Both the position numbers and the translations under genes were made by a program. Positions 11,218 to 21,608 of a stretch of 64,000 bases of DNA are shown one piece after another. The notes under the pieces were generated by a model that ran no database searches, was not told the DNA's origin, and saw nothing but the letters and a program-made list of their open reading frames with translations. Numbering within the stretch: position 1 is the stretch's first letter; the number at the start of each line of letters is the position of its first letter. The DNA is from Breviolum minutum Mf 1.05b.01 (Eukaryota > Sar > Dinophyceae > Suessiales > Symbiodiniaceae), in assembly GCA_000507305.1 (NCBI GenBank), contig DF239836.1, positions 9,375-73,374 on the forward strand, written 5' to 3'.

Positions 11218-12005
11218 TGTGAGACATTTTGGGACCAACAAAGGTCATGTGGTCAGTTTTCCAATTTTTCCTCCCAAAATGTTTAGAGAAGCAACGGGCA
11301 AGCATATATATATATATATTTAAATATAAATATTATATATATATATGTATATAATGGCCTAGTGATAAACATGGCGGCTGAAACTGCTTCATTTTCAAGA
11401 GGAAAAATCCTCATCTTCAAACTTCAAATTTGGGTCCGTTTTCCCAGGCACTTTTTTTGTTGGGGTCAAAACTGGAGTGTTATACTCACCCTGAAATGGC
11501 AGCTTGGGCAACCCTGGGGCCAAAACCATTTTCAATTGGTTACATGGTTCAAAGTTGTCAGGCAAGTAGAGCTAGTGGCATTTCCTGCTGGTACTTAGTA
11601 AGTGGATTATAAGCTTATAACCCCCTATATAAGTAGGTTAGTAAGTCTCGTGAATAGGGGAAATAAACCAACTTACAAACTAGTTACGATCACTTTAATG
11701 AACACCCTCGTAGATGTGTATTTCCGTCTTTCCTCTTTCCACCAGCGTTCATCTTTCACCTTGCATAGTCTCCAAAACCATTAGTTACTTGTCAAAATTC
11801 ATGGCGATTGCCGACTTGATGAGGTTTAGTAACATGGCTTAGAAAGGGTTAAGCAGCATCTACATTCACCCTTGAAGATGCCTGGGTTTTGATCGCAACA
11901 TCTTGGTGTTTGATTGCATTTCTATCAGGGGAATCAAAAAACAAGGGGAATATCGGAATAGAATGGAGTTTCGGAGTTTCTCCAGGCTCTTTTGAGATGT
12001 CATAC

Positions 12006-12098
12006 TACCCTCCAGGAAACGAATCCATATCCCACCTTTGGAAAAGGAAAATCATCGACTCAAAAGTGTGTTGGGAAATGTTAGTTCCCAGGAGGGTA
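12006..12098. repeat. hairpin family G
   Basis: TACCCTCCAGGAAACGAATC ... AATGTTAGTTCCCAGGAGGG then TA. Confidence 0.8.
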
Positions 12099-12388
12099 GA
12101 ATATCATATCACCTGAAAATTGATTCGCTTAGATGAGTTAGATTCGATGAACTTTCCACAAATTTTTCAATGCTTCCTGAAATCGGCTGGCCATTCGTGG
12201 ACATTTTTTTGCGGGAATATATCAACCTTGTATCAACCGTTGTGTCGGTTTCGGGGTTCCCCATTGGATTCTTCTCCGTGCCCCCCCGGCCGACCTGCTG
12301 GCTGCGATTCCGGGTGGGGTGAGGTTTTTGAACCGCGACGTTGAGCACGAGCAGTGCCTTGGGATTTTGGGGAGGAAAACAAAAACAT

Positions 12389-12535
12389 CTGAGCAGTGAC
12401 CAAAACCCTGGTTAATTGTTGTATAGAGGGGATGGAAATACTACCCAGTTATATGGGGATTGTCAGCCATTATAAGGATCCCTATTAAACAACCAGTATA
12501 ATGGAATGTCAACAGGGTTTTGAACGTTGCTCATC
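12389..12535. repeat. TIR element family H
   Basis: Inverted ends TGAGCAGTGACCAAAACCCT and AGGGTTTTGAACGTTGCTCA. Confidence 0.85.
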
Positions 12536-12545
12536 TGGGATCTTT

Positions 12546-12648
12546 CTGGGCATCCCAAAATGGTGGTGATTTAGTAAGGGAATCCGGGCCCCCAAAATGG
12601 CGGAAACATCCAGGGTAAGGAGTTTTTTCAAAAAAAAATTGCCCAGAT
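12546..12648. repeat. family K-like element, decayed
   Basis: TCTGGGCATCCCAAAATGG ... AAATTGCCCAGA with the GGAATCC interior of family K. Confidence 0.65.
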
Positions 12649-12994
12649 CTTTGATGATGTGATGGAGATTGAGGAGAAATTTGGATCTATCCCCCACCCA
12701 GGATGCCAGTCACAAATGAAGGTTTATAGGGATTCCCTATACTACGAGGTTATCCTGGTCCTGGTGGTGACTGTTATGGGGTGGGGGGTAGATCTAAGGG
12801 GAAATCAAAAACGCAAAAGTGGTTTTGGATTAGAGGGGAGTCTTCCCAAAATGGCCTTTATTTTTTTTGAATTTGGTGAGAGCATTAATATCATTCATCC
12901 AGAAATCATGTGGCGGTAGTGATGGCAAAATGTATATACACAGAGTCCAAGGGGTATGGAGTTGCCAGAAACAATGCCAGAGATGATAGACCTA

Positions 12995-13108
12995 CTTGGA
13001 TGTCCCAGGAAGTTAGGATCAATGGGTAGTAAGTGGGTTATAACCTTCTTATACATGGGGGGTATACCACTTACTAACCATTGATCCTAACTTCCTGGGA
13101 GATCCCAG
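12995..13108. repeat. hairpin family B, copy B2
   Basis: CTTGGATGTCCCAGGAAGTT ... AACTTCCTGGGAGATCCC; flanked by GACCTA on both sides (possible longer target duplication). Confidence 0.8.
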
Positions 13109-13142
13109 ACCTAAGAGGTTTTTCATAGGCTTGCTTAACTAG

Positions 13143-13204
13143 CAGCTGTCGGGAGCGATTTGGAGCTGCGGGAGCTGAAAATCCCCAAGGGAGAAAATTC
13201 CCAG
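13143..13204 (+). CDS. candidate exon of the docking-complex-like gene
   Basis: Acceptor AACTAG|C and donor TCCCAG|GTTTCA. Reads AVGSDLELRELKIPKGENSQ and ends in phase 0. The ELK-x-x-x-G-E segment resembles the ELK(F/Y)SGEG region that follows the EATG motif in CCDC151-type proteins (from memory). The following intron (13205-13569) contains a family C hairpin (13231-13335) and a family I element. The next exon also starts in phase 0. Confidence 0.5.
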
Positions 13205-13230
13205 GTTTCAATCAGCACATCTTGGTTAAC

Positions 13231-13335
13231 TACTGTTGATGGAAGAAATCCTGCACCACCTGGGATGTATGAAACCTTGTAAATAATGGGAAAAACTACT
13301 TATCAACTGGTGCAGGATTTCTTCCATCAACAGTA
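13231..13335. repeat. hairpin family C, copy C1
   Basis: CTGTTGATGGAAGAAATCCT ... GGATTTCTTCCATCAACAG, TA on both flanks, inside the intron 13205-13569. Confidence 0.9.
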
Positions 13336-13446
13336 GTGATTTCAAACGTTTGGCTAGCAACACCCCCGGCCCTGCTATTTGGATTAATGAGTATACATAG
13401 TATACACTTAGAGACTCATGGTCAGAAAACCTCAGAAGCTAAGAGC

Positions 13447-13536
13447 TAGTTGGTGGTTTCAAACATTTTTTTTGAAAACACCCTACCTGGAAAGATTATC
13501 CAATTTTTAATGAGCATATTTCTTCAAATTTGGATG
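13447..13536. repeat. element family I, right arm decayed
   Basis: TAGTTGGTGGTTTCAAACAT and CACCCTACCTGG; lies in the intron 13205-13569. Confidence 0.6.
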
Positions 13537-13569
13537 ATTGAAACAACGCACAGGTGATTTAAACCTAAG

Positions 13570-13611
13570 GTCGACTTGTTGGAAAAAGACATTTTCCGGT
13601 CGGAAAAAATG
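13570..13611 (+). CDS. candidate 14-codon exon, GC donor
   Basis: Acceptor ACCTAAG|G and exon VDLLEKDIFRSEKM in phase 0 at both ends. Donor is ATG|GCGGAT, a GC donor of the kind known in dinoflagellates; reading on would reach a stop at 13627. It joins in frame to the exon at 13739, giving a continuous coiled coil (EKMILFNGLRLRNT across the junction). The intron between them, 13612-13738, consists mainly of family E element 13633-13737. Confidence 0.5.
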
Positions 13612-13632
13612 GCGGATTTTTTTGTGTAGTTT

Positions 13633-13737
13633 TACTCCCCCGAAATTTAACATGGAACCTGAAAATGATGGTTTTCAAGAGGAACGTCCTTTTCTAGGGA
13701 CTTCTTTTCAGGTTCCATGTTAAATTTCCGGGGTGTA
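13633..13737. repeat. hairpin family E, copy E1, core of a GC-AG intron
   Basis: TACTCCCCCGAAATTTAACA ... GTTAAATTTCCGGGGTGTA; the next base completes the TAG acceptor used at 13738. Confidence 0.85.
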
Positions 13738-13738
13738 G

Positions 13739-13816
13739 ATTCTGTTCAACGGCCTGAGGCTCCGGAATACCGTCCGCGAATCGGAGGATCTCCTTCGTAC
13801 TTTAAGGGAAGAGGAG
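13739..13816 (+). CDS. candidate coiled-coil exon after a family E intron
   Basis: Begins exactly after the GGGGTGTAG end of the family E hairpin and runs 26 codons, ILFNGLRLRNTVRESEDLL then RTLREEE, to a GAG|GTGGGA donor. Phase 0 at both ends. High GC in third positions and heptad spacing of Leu make coding likely. With the two preceding exons it forms about 60 residues of coiled coil, matching the C-terminal coil that I recall for CCDC151-type proteins. Confidence 0.5.
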
Positions 13817-14586
13817 GTGGGATGAAAGGTGGATTTCCGTGGATGAAGGGTTTTCCTGCCTGGAAAACGAACGAATTTTCCTATGATTCGATGTATATAA
13901 TTCCTATTGAAACAGCTGAGGGGATTTTCCAGCAATCGTCACGTTAGTGAGTTTTCAGGGTAGTGTATAGTTCTTGGATAAATCCAAAGATGCCATTTTT
14001 GGGGTCTTTTATCCGCATGTAAAAAACTACCCGTTAAGACCGCCGTTTCGCCGTTTGGTTTGTTTTTTTGAACGCCACAGAAACGGGTATTCATCAATCC
14101 GTGAGGATGCATGGTTTGATTTACTTCCCTGAAATCTGACATATGGATGACAAACTTGATACCCGATCGTTGGGTTGGTCATGTGTTCAACCCTTGAAAT
14201 TTCGGGTCACGTTGTTGCCATCCTTTGGCAAAGCAAAAAAGGATGGTTGTGTGGAAAATCTGGTCTCCTTTCAAATATGCCTAACCCCTGGCAATTTCTT
14301 TTTGTAACCTTTTTTTTGGGATGGTGAGTGAAAACGTATGAGGAGCCAACCAAAAAAAATCACGACAAAATTTTCGTTTCGTTTCGGCAGATTAGGGTCC
14401 GATTTTTCAATGGGGAGTGGATGGGTGAAACGTTAGCTGTCTGTGTGGGTTGTACTGAAAACTTGGATCTTCAGCCAAGAAATCGTAGTGGCAATAAATT
14501 TTTGAACAGAAGTTGACTTTTGAAAGTAGTATCTACTTGAGGTGACTTCTGATTTCGCATTTTTTTCACCTGATTTTTGTTTTCAG

Positions 14587-14690
14587 TTTTGGCATCTCTG
14601 CTGTTTCGGGGATTCCCTTTTTGCATTCTCCGATAGGCGGGTCGCCCACGGGAGAACGTGAGGGGAACCTGGAGGGGTCCTGGTGCAACG
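14587..14690 (+). CDS. candidate exon without ATG
   Basis: Acceptor TTTTCAG|T. Reads FGISAVSGIPFLHSPIGGSP then TGEREGNLEGSWCNADG; the other two frames on this strand stop within the block. It is GC-rich compared with its surroundings. It is Gly/Ser/Pro-rich rather than coiled coil, so it could be a linker of the docking-complex-like gene or belong to a following gene. 3' border unknown. Confidence 0.35.
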
Positions 14691-14731
14691 CGGATGGATT
14701 TTTCGGGATTTGATGAGATTCATGACCCTAG

Positions 14732-14862
14732 CTACAAGAAGGGGACCCCCTAGTTATAAGGTAGTTATAACCCCAGCAAACCCTATTTAACCATGGTTGT
14801 AAGTGGGTATAACTAGGGATAAATCCACTTAATTATAGTAGTTAGGGGGCCCCATCTTGTAG
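14732..14862. repeat. hairpin family L
   Basis: CTACAAGAAGGGGACCCCCT ... TTAGGGGGCCCCATCTTGTA. Confidence 0.85.
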
Positions 14863-14955
14863 GTGGTGGTTTCAAACAATTTTTATTTTTACCCCTACCT
14901 GGGGAAATGATCCAATTTGACTGATATTTTTCAAATGGGTTGAAACCACCAGCTA
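14860..14955. repeat. hairpin family I
   Basis: TAGGTGGTGGTTTCAAACAA ... GGGTTGAAACCACCAGCTA; the left end shares TA with a family L element. Confidence 0.85.
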
Positions 14956-15241
14956 GCTAGACATCGAGTCAAAATATTCCTGAGGTTCGGTGTTTTTTTT
15001 CTTACTAATATCTGATTTTTTGTTGATATCCGATCCTTGACAATTAAGATCGACAAAAACATATACTGTATATAGTAAGAACGCTGCTTGGACGTGCAGC
15101 ATGTTCACAAGGGAACGACGATTATTTTTTCAGGGAACTTGGATTGCGCTAGATTGTAAGTCGGGATTGGTCAGGAAAAAGGGGGCCAAAGTGGAGGATA
15201 GGTTTTTTGTTTTTTAGGGAGGGTAAAGGTTTTGCAAGGGA

Positions 15242-15348
15242 GTACCCTCCTGAAAACTAACATGACATTGGAAAATCACCATTTTTAATAGGAGATACAT
15301 CTTCAAATGGTTGGTTTTTCCAGTGTCATGTTAGTTTTCAAGGGAGTA
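15242..15348. repeat. hairpin family F
   Basis: TACCCTCCTGAAAACTAACA ... CATGTTAGTTTTCAAGGGAG. Confidence 0.9.
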
Positions 15349-15381
15349 ATTAATTTTCGTCTCAAGTCATTTGAACCTCAA

Positions 15382-15539
15382 TTGAGCCACGAAAAAAAAA
15401 CCGGGGTCCCCTACTTTCCATGAGTCATACTGCTTGGTTAATAGGGATCCTTATCATGGTTTATTATAATCCCTATACAACCTGGTAGTTTTCATCCCCT
15501 ATAAACCCCTAAACAACCAGGGTTTTTTTCATGGCTCAA
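15382..15539. repeat. TIR element family H, reverse orientation
   Basis: TTGAGCCACGAAAAAAAAAC ... GGGTTTTTTTCATGGCTCAA: the best-preserved ends of the family. Confidence 0.9.
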
Positions 15540-15885
15540 TTGGTTTTCATCTTTTCACATCTGGTCAAACTTGCGCACTTTTTTCTTTTGCTGGCTGTCA
15601 GTTGAAACGGATCCTTGTTCAACAGCCCTGTGTTCTGAAGGGGCTTTTCAGAATGATGGTGTGTTCCATCCCTAGTGCTCCAAATACCTTTTCAGGGGGT
15701 ATGTAGACCCTAAAAAACCTTCGCAAAATACACTCTCAGAAGGGTTTGGGGGAGCACTAGGGCATGATCACGGGGACATTCACTACAGACCCTGCAGGTA
15801 CTTGTAAAGATGATTTGTAATTGAGCTAGATTTTGACATGGAATTTCTACCTTTATCCCTTGAATCCTAAGATTTGTGGTCTCGT

Positions 15886-15925
15886 CGTTGTTGTTGTTGT
15901 TGTTGTTGTTGTTGTTGGCGGTGGT
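15886..15925. repeat. TTG microsatellite passing into GGT/GCT triplets
   Basis: GTTGTTGTTG run followed by GGTGGTGGTAGTGG and GCTGCTGGTGCTGG. Confidence 0.9.
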
Positions 15926-16498
15926 GGTAGTGGTGGTGTTGCTGCTGGTGCTGGTGTTTTTTTTGTCGTTTTTGGTTTTGGTACCTTAATTAACCCGACT
16001 TCGCCATATCCCAAACATTGCAACATGCAGAAGCTTCCCATAGGCAACACCCTAAAGGCCTGAACGCTTCCCATGATCCTCAGGTCCTCCTGGATTCAAA
16101 ACCTGAAACCCGAGGTGCTTTGGGCCCAAAAACATCGTTGTTCCTAGTGTTTGGATAGATTTTCTTTGTAAAAAAGATAGGTTTTAGTAGTTGGGATAAA
16201 TATTATTGGTGTGTTTTTTTGGTCCAAAAAAAGCAAAGGTCCTTGGAAAAAATGGTGTAAAATCATATAGCCTATACAGTAGATCTGCCCCCGCAACCAG
16301 TAATAGTCACCACCAGGATTATTCCCTTTTTTAGTAGGGATTCTCTATACACCTTTATTTACCACTGCTACTGGGTGGGGGTAGATATAACCTATACCAT
16401 CAAAAGTTTTGACTGCCAAGACTATACAAACTCGTGTCCTCCTCCTCCTCTGTTGGCCCTTTCTTTTCCGTGACATCATGCAGACCACAACAAAACAC

Positions 16499-16617
16499 AT
16501 GAGCAGTGTTCAAAAACCTGGTTGTTTAGGTTATAACTCTAATATGCCAATATAAGGATCCCTATAAACCAATCAGTATGACTCATGGAAAGTAGGGGAC
16601 CCCGTTTTTTTTTGGTG
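16499..16617. repeat. TIR element family H
   Basis: TGAGCAGTGTTCAAAAACCT ... GGACCCCGTTTTTTTTTGGT. It shows the intact GTTGTTTAGGTTAT site that B5 occupies in the copy at 54 kb. Confidence 0.8.
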
Positions 16618-17102
16618 GCGAAAACATGGACGACCGGTTGCTTCATTCTCAAAAAGTACCTGGCAATTCTATGGTCGTTGAAGGTGGGATCCCAGCTGCA
16701 GCAGCAACCAGCTAGAACTCATGGCGAATTTCTGAGCTCTGTTAAACAACAAAAAAAGACACTGAGTATACCTGAGTGGTTTTGAAGACATTGTTTTGGA
16801 GGTGAGGCGTGTTGGGTTTTTAGATTTCAAAAATGTTGAGGCCTTATTTGATGATATTTGGTGATATCTATGTGACATGAATCATCTAAACAGATTGGTC
16901 CTTCTTTTTTAGTCCAAGAAAAAAAAATAAACACCACCTTCCAACAAGCCTCCTCCTCCAAAGATGAGGCCTAGTTAGCCTAGTTTTGCATCCCTCCCCA
17001 CTTTTCCCCCCCCCCCAAAAAAAAAAAACAGACACCTGTTTCGTAGCAACCAAACAAACATCTCCCACTCTTCAGCTTGGCGCTTGGTTGGTTTTCAAAC
17101 AG

Positions 17103-17175
17103 GACTTGGTGCTGAAGTCGCTGAATCCGAACAGATGTTGGAAGATGTGCGTCGCACCCACGACGTGTCTTGGTT
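17103..17175 (+). CDS. candidate coiled-coil exon
   Basis: Acceptor TCAAACAG|G. Reads GAEVAESEQMLEDVRRTHDV and then SWL before a GTTGG donor near 17176. Third positions are mostly C or G. The residue pattern resembles the E-x-x-L-x-x-V/A-x-R-x-H-D stretches near the C-terminal coil of docking-complex proteins, so I place it provisionally in the same + strand gene. Isolation from other exons (more than 2 kb to either side) keeps confidence low. Confidence 0.4.
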
Positions 17176-17977
17176 GGTTGGAGATCCTCCCCCCCGAGCA
17201 CCCAAGAAAACGTATGGCAAGTTTAAGTTTGGCAGAATTTGTTTGAAAAGATGTGGAAAATTCCTAGGGGGTTGAAATCGGGTGAAGGCAATTAACAAAA
17301 ACACTCCTCTCTATTGAATACAAGTAGTGAATAGATGGAATGGGAATTCCACTGGTCCTGCCTCCAAATTCCAAAAACCTGCCGTAAAACACGACTTAGG
17401 ACGTGCGTGAGCAGTTGAAGAAGAGCACCTTACTCATCGACAGTTTGGTCAGATGGGAAGCCCAGGGGGAAGAAAAGTCATCAGAAATAGTTTTCTGCAA
17501 AAAATAGTCCTTGGAAGCTCCAAAAAAATAGGGATAACAATGGAAGAGGAGATTCCAAAAATTTGGAAATCATGGTTTGGCTTGCATTTTGGTGACAATT
17601 TTTGGCTTGGTACATGTTGTTCTCGTAAATAAAGAAACGTTTCATTTGGGCAGGTTAACAACACCTGTGTTGCTGGTGAAATCGCCGTCACTTAGGATGG
17701 TCGCAAAAATTGGGACAAAATTTGGTCCGGGGCACCGCAGTTTTTTACGCCAAACCTTGGAGGTGTAACAGGTGGTGTAACAGCTGGTGTTGGTGCTTGG
17801 AAGGGAGGCGACATCGAAACTTCCGAACCATCATAGGGAGCGAGATTTTTACTGTTTTGTTGTCTGGAAAGTGAATGGGATGTTCAAGAATCTCTCTTGG
17901 AAACTTGGTAGGGGTGTTTTGGGGCTTGAAAGAAGTGGATTTTAACACTTGGGACTTGGGAATGTCAAGGTAGAAAT

Positions 17978-18305
17978 AAATAAATATATATATATATACA
18001 CATAAACATAATATATATATATTCACGTTATATATAATATATATCAACATATGTATATATATATGAATATACCTATTTATTTTTTTTGTTGTTCAACAAG
18101 CCCCCCTGACGTACCCGCAGAAATTAGGTCTTAATAAGAGGTTATCATGCCTTATTTTCTCTCCCTAAGGCTTTCTAGAACCTTATTTCTGGTTGGGGCT
18201 ATGATAAATAAAGAAACAAAGAAATGGATAGATACACACACACACACACATACGTGTATATTATATACATACACACACACACATTTACATATTTCTTTAC
18301 ACAAA
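17978..18305. repeat. TA and CA simple-repeat cluster
   Basis: TATATA runs (17978-18065), a decayed family N hairpin (18110-18196), then ACACACACAC blocks (18232-18290). No gene seen between 17.2 and 21.0 kb. Confidence 0.85.
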
Positions 18306-18493
18306 TTCTGTCGTGACGTCAGTTGACGGTTTTTCTCCCCAAAAGGTAGGATTCTGCATCATCAGAAAAATCCGGGGGCCATAGGACCCGGACCCCTCAC
18401 ATCCCCAGCGTCAAAACTCCAATGGTCCCAACATTGCCAAAGCCGGGAACCTTCATTGCGGCCCTTCATATCTTTCCCAAGCACCTTATATGT

Positions 18494-18553
18494 ATATATA
18501 CCTGGAACCCAACTGGCTTCCAAAAATAAGGGTCATTTGGGTTCTAGGTATAT
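18494..18553. repeat. family O, short internally deleted copy
   Basis: TATATACCTGGAACCCAACT ... ATTTGGGTTCTAGGTATATA, only about 60 bp. Confidence 0.75.
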
Positions 18554-18628
18554 ATATATATATATATACATACATACATACATACATACATACATACATG
18601 CATGCATGCATACATACATACATACACG
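18545..18628. repeat. TACA/TGCA tetranucleotide repeat
   Basis: TATATA run followed by TACATACATACA and CATGCATGCA units. Confidence 0.95.
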
Positions 18629-19027
18629 TGGTTCATGTCTTTTTCGTGTGAAATTGATCTGGTGATCCGATCACCAATCATTTTTTCAGAAACACAGTTC
18701 CTGGATTTTTGTTGCTCAACACATCCCTGGTACCTCAAATAACTATTCGTAAATGGGTTCTTTCAAGCCTTTACTTGGGGGAAATGCTTGGAAATCGCCG
18801 ACAGTCCGTCCATTCAAAAACTGGTTGTGTTTCGAGTTTTCAGGTCCTAGTCACAAGTTGTAAGCTTGCCAAAAACCCACGAAATTTCCCTGATGCTTGA
18901 ATCAAACATCACTTCTTGGACGTTTTTTTCCCTACCCCAAAACGAACAGCTCGACAAGTTCGCACCTGAAACTAGACCGACCTGGAAAAGGAGATTCCGA
19001 ACTTGGAAAACACCATTTTCACGGTGC

Positions 19028-19221
19028 TACTGTTGATGGACAAAATCCTGCACCACCAAGGATGATGATTATCCCATTATTTATAGGGTTTTAACCATCC
19101 CAGGTGGTGCAGGATTTNGTTGATGGACAAAATCCTGCACCACCAAGGATGATGATTATCCCATTATTTATAGGATTTTAACCATTCCAGGTGGTGCAGG
19201 ATTTCTGAACCATCAACAGTA
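19028..19221. repeat. hairpin family C, two copies in tandem around an N
   Basis: Two near-identical units of about 95 bp (both with GGACAAAATCCTGCACCACC and the same interior) joined at GGATTTNGTTGATGG; the N is at 19118. The outer ends are TACTGTTGATGG and CCATCAACAGTA. Confidence 0.85.
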
Positions 19222-19370
19222 TCTTAGTTTTAGGGAGGGTAAACCACAACTGCCACGTAATCCGAGGCGCCCATTCGTGAGATGCCACATGCCAGACGAC
19301 CGTCTGGGGAACCCACAGGGTTTTTGTTTGCGACTTCCCAGCTCTTGAAGCGAATCATAGCGAATCCAGC

Positions 19371-19517
19371 TGAGCCATGAAAGAAACTCTGGTTGTTTAG
19401 GGTACAAAAAGGGGGTTATACTACCCTTTGTTATAGGATTTATTATATCCTAGGAATTCTTCTGGAAACAGCCAGCATACTGGAAAGTAAGACCGTTTTT
19501 TTTTTCGTGGCTTCAAC
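19371..19517. repeat. TIR element family H
   Basis: TGAGCCATGAAAGAAACTCT ... TTTTTTTCGTGGCTTCAA. Confidence 0.8.
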
Positions 19518-19624
19518 TGATCATGAAAACGCTTGGCCCTTGGCCCACGCATTTTTGGACACTTTCAACTTCCGCAGCTTTTGAGGTCTGATTTACCTGA
19601 GTTTTTTGGCCGTTTGGCCTGGGT

Positions 19625-19740
19625 GCTCGGTTTTTTTTGTTGACCTTTTTGGGATGGTGAGTGAAGACGTGACCCGAAATCAAGGGCGGCAAGGTGACCA
19701 CCAGCTTTTGGGGATAAAAAGGTCACGAATTGAATCACCT
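19625..19740 (-). repeat. family J element, reverse orientation
   Basis: On the minus strand begins CCAG|GTGATTCAATTCGTG and contains GTCACGTCTTCACTCACC. Another reverse, partly decayed copy is at about 14286-14340. Confidence 0.7.
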
Positions 19741-19790
19741 GGTGGAGAATGGTGCATTTTTTTTTGGTGATTCAAAAAAATATATGGGGA

Positions 19791-20525
19791 CTATAGGGGG
19801 ACTATAAACCAATGGTATGCGATGATAACTACAGGGGATTGCAGGGAGAGTATATAAAAATATACGGGGTATTTAAAGGATTGCAAAATCCCTCTAGATG
19901 GAATAGAAAGAAAAACATATTGCAATCCTTGTAATTTTTTGGAATATACAAGGGTGGTATATAGGAATCTTTTGACCATGTATATAGGATGAAACATATA
20001 GGCTATATAGGTATACAAAGAACAAATCAGAACCCCTTTGTGACCCCCATTTTTTTGGAGTCGCAAAGGGTCATCGGCAGAATGGCCTAAAAAGAGTGGT
20101 ACTTGAAGGGAACCTTTAGGTTTTAGAGGATCCTCAAACTGCGTAGCTTGGATTTGTAGGCCCCAATAAAGATTCCCCAGGATTTTAAGCAATGGATTTC
20201 TCCATGTGAAACCCATGAACCCACTGTGAACGCGCAGAAAATCACTTTCATGGTGACGTTTCGAGACCCTAAAAGTTTCAGAAATCCCATTGGTATCATT
20301 GTTTAAGTAGCAGGTTCTGAAAATGAGTGGTATTTTGGACACACCCTTTCGCCAATTCCAGTTATCAAAAACCCTGGGTGTAACCATGCGATTCCCAACG
20401 TTTTCCATGGGATGATGATACTCTTGAGCTTCAGAAATACCATCCCCAAAGCACCTATTGTAGGATGTAGGATGTAAAGAAAACCCGTCGTAAATAGTGG
20501 GGAGTTCAACATAGCTGTTCCTCAA
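19791..20525 (-). other. longest open frame of the window, probably not a gene
   Basis: 244 codons open on the minus strand starting MRNSYVELPTIYDGF. Composition is Tyr/Leu/Phe-rich and AT-rich in third positions, unlike the exon candidates. Its start overlaps half of a family C element (about 20515-20545) and its end lies in TA-rich repeat DNA. No splice borders or domain features. Most likely a chance ORF in repeat-derived sequence. Confidence 0.5.
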
Positions 20526-20749
20526 CTGGTGAGTTCACCGGATTTTGGTTCCGGAACACCAGGTGATGTCACCTATAGAACCCTTTGATTGATTTATTGA
20601 AAAACCTGGGACCTGTGGCAGGTTTTTTCGCGCCCTTCAAATTGAACGAATATGTAGATCTACGTACCCCTCAAAAATGATGGCTTTACCTTGTTAGTTG
20701 GAATGCTGCTGTATCGAAGTTGGGCTTCAAAAACATGATTCGAGGGGTA

Positions 20750-20869
20750 TCATTGCCTCCAGGGAACTAACATTATCTCCCCTTTTCAAGGCACAACTTT
20801 GAGTCGATGATTTTCCGGCTTTTCCTCCTCAGGTGGGATATATGTCTTAATTCGTCCCCCTGGAGGGTA
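20750..20869. repeat. hairpin family G, abutting family B'
   Basis: TGCCTCCAGGGAACTAACAT ... TTAATTCGTCCCCCTGGAGG then GTA; the final TA is shared with the next element. Confidence 0.7.
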
Positions 20870-21031
20870 CTTGGAGCATCATCTCAGGAATTGTAAGTGG
20901 TTAGTAACTTCCATTTATAAGCCATAAAAAGCCCATTTGGAAGGGGTCCCATAACCCTACTTAGGGGACGAAAACGATCACCATTGGTTATTAAACCACG
21001 TATCCAAGTCCGATCCGGATGATCCTCCAAG
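20870..21031. repeat. hairpin family B', next to a family G element
   Basis: CTTGGAGCATCATCTCAGG ... GGATGATCCTCCAAG. It starts in the TA that ends family G copy 20750-20869. Its right end gives the AG|G acceptor of the exon at 21032. Confidence 0.75.
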
Positions 21032-21190
21032 GATACGTCCCGGTTGCTGCGTTTGTTTCCCAACGGTCAACGGTCAACGAGCTGACAACTCCGAGGTGCA
21101 GACGGTCGAGGAGTTCTTGCAACGTGCTCATGCTGAGATGCCAGATGCAAGGCACACGGGCACACGGCACGGCATCCGTGCTGCTGGAGG
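21032..21190 (+). CDS. candidate exon
   Basis: Starts at CTCCAAG|G, the end of a family B' element (20870-21031). The best frame reads RADNSEVQTVEEFLQRAHAE then MPDARHTGTRHGIRAAGG, GC-rich and helical at first. A second frame on the same strand is also open (21019-21258), so the frame is not certain. No family is recognised; it could be a late exon of the coiled-coil gene or the first of another. Confidence 0.35.
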
Positions 21191-21501
21191 ATCTTCGTCG
21201 TTTGTTGGTTGGGACCAGGTTTGGGTGGGTGCAGATTCGGTTTGATCAATTGGGGTGAAAAATGGAAATAAACCTTCGAAAGGGATATATATATATAATT
21301 GATAGATCAATTGATAGTCTAATTAAACCGTATGCATACATGTTTCAATCTCAGGTATATAAACAACAATCAAGTTGTCAAGTTGATGAACCGTGACCTG
21401 TCGACTTATCGATGTTTACGTGAACCTCGCAAACCCCGGGACCCAAAATCCACCCGGACCTTGGGACCTTGGGATCATGGAAGTGAAGGATGAATGGCAA
21501 A

Positions 21502-21608
21502 TACACCCTGGAAGATTGACGGCTGGAACCTACAAATCACCCATTTAGAAAGGAAAATTATCTTCCAAACCTCCATGATTATGCTCCATGTTAATCTTCA
21601 GGGGAGTA
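21502..21608. repeat. hairpin family E
   Basis: TACACCCTGGAAGATTGACG ... GTTAATCTTCAGGGGAGTA. Confidence 0.8.

Larger units (their letters stand above)
10507..13142. other. large intron region with many elements
   Basis: Families H, G, K and B plus TA repeats. A GC-rich patch at 12150-12350 has open frames on both strands (for example LPEIGWPFVDIFL) and could hide an exon. Confidence 0.4.
14956..17102. other. intron-like DNA
   Basis: Family F and H elements, the TTG repeat, and a possible small exon at about 16680-16755 (VGSQLQQQPARTHGEFL) that I cannot support further. Confidence 0.35.

Noticed and set aside
15500..15539. Relict dinoflagellate spliced-leader sequence (TTTTTTTCATGGCTCAA resembles the leader's GGCTCAAG end)
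   Set aside because: Only seven bases match and the motif is the terminal inverted repeat of family H, present in every copy; no leader-like upstream part.
19791..20525. 244-codon minus-strand ORF, the longest in the window
   Set aside because: AT-rich third positions, Tyr/Phe-rich composition unlike the exons here, overlaps repeat pieces, no splice borders. ORFs above 100 codons are expected several times by chance in 64 kb on two strands.
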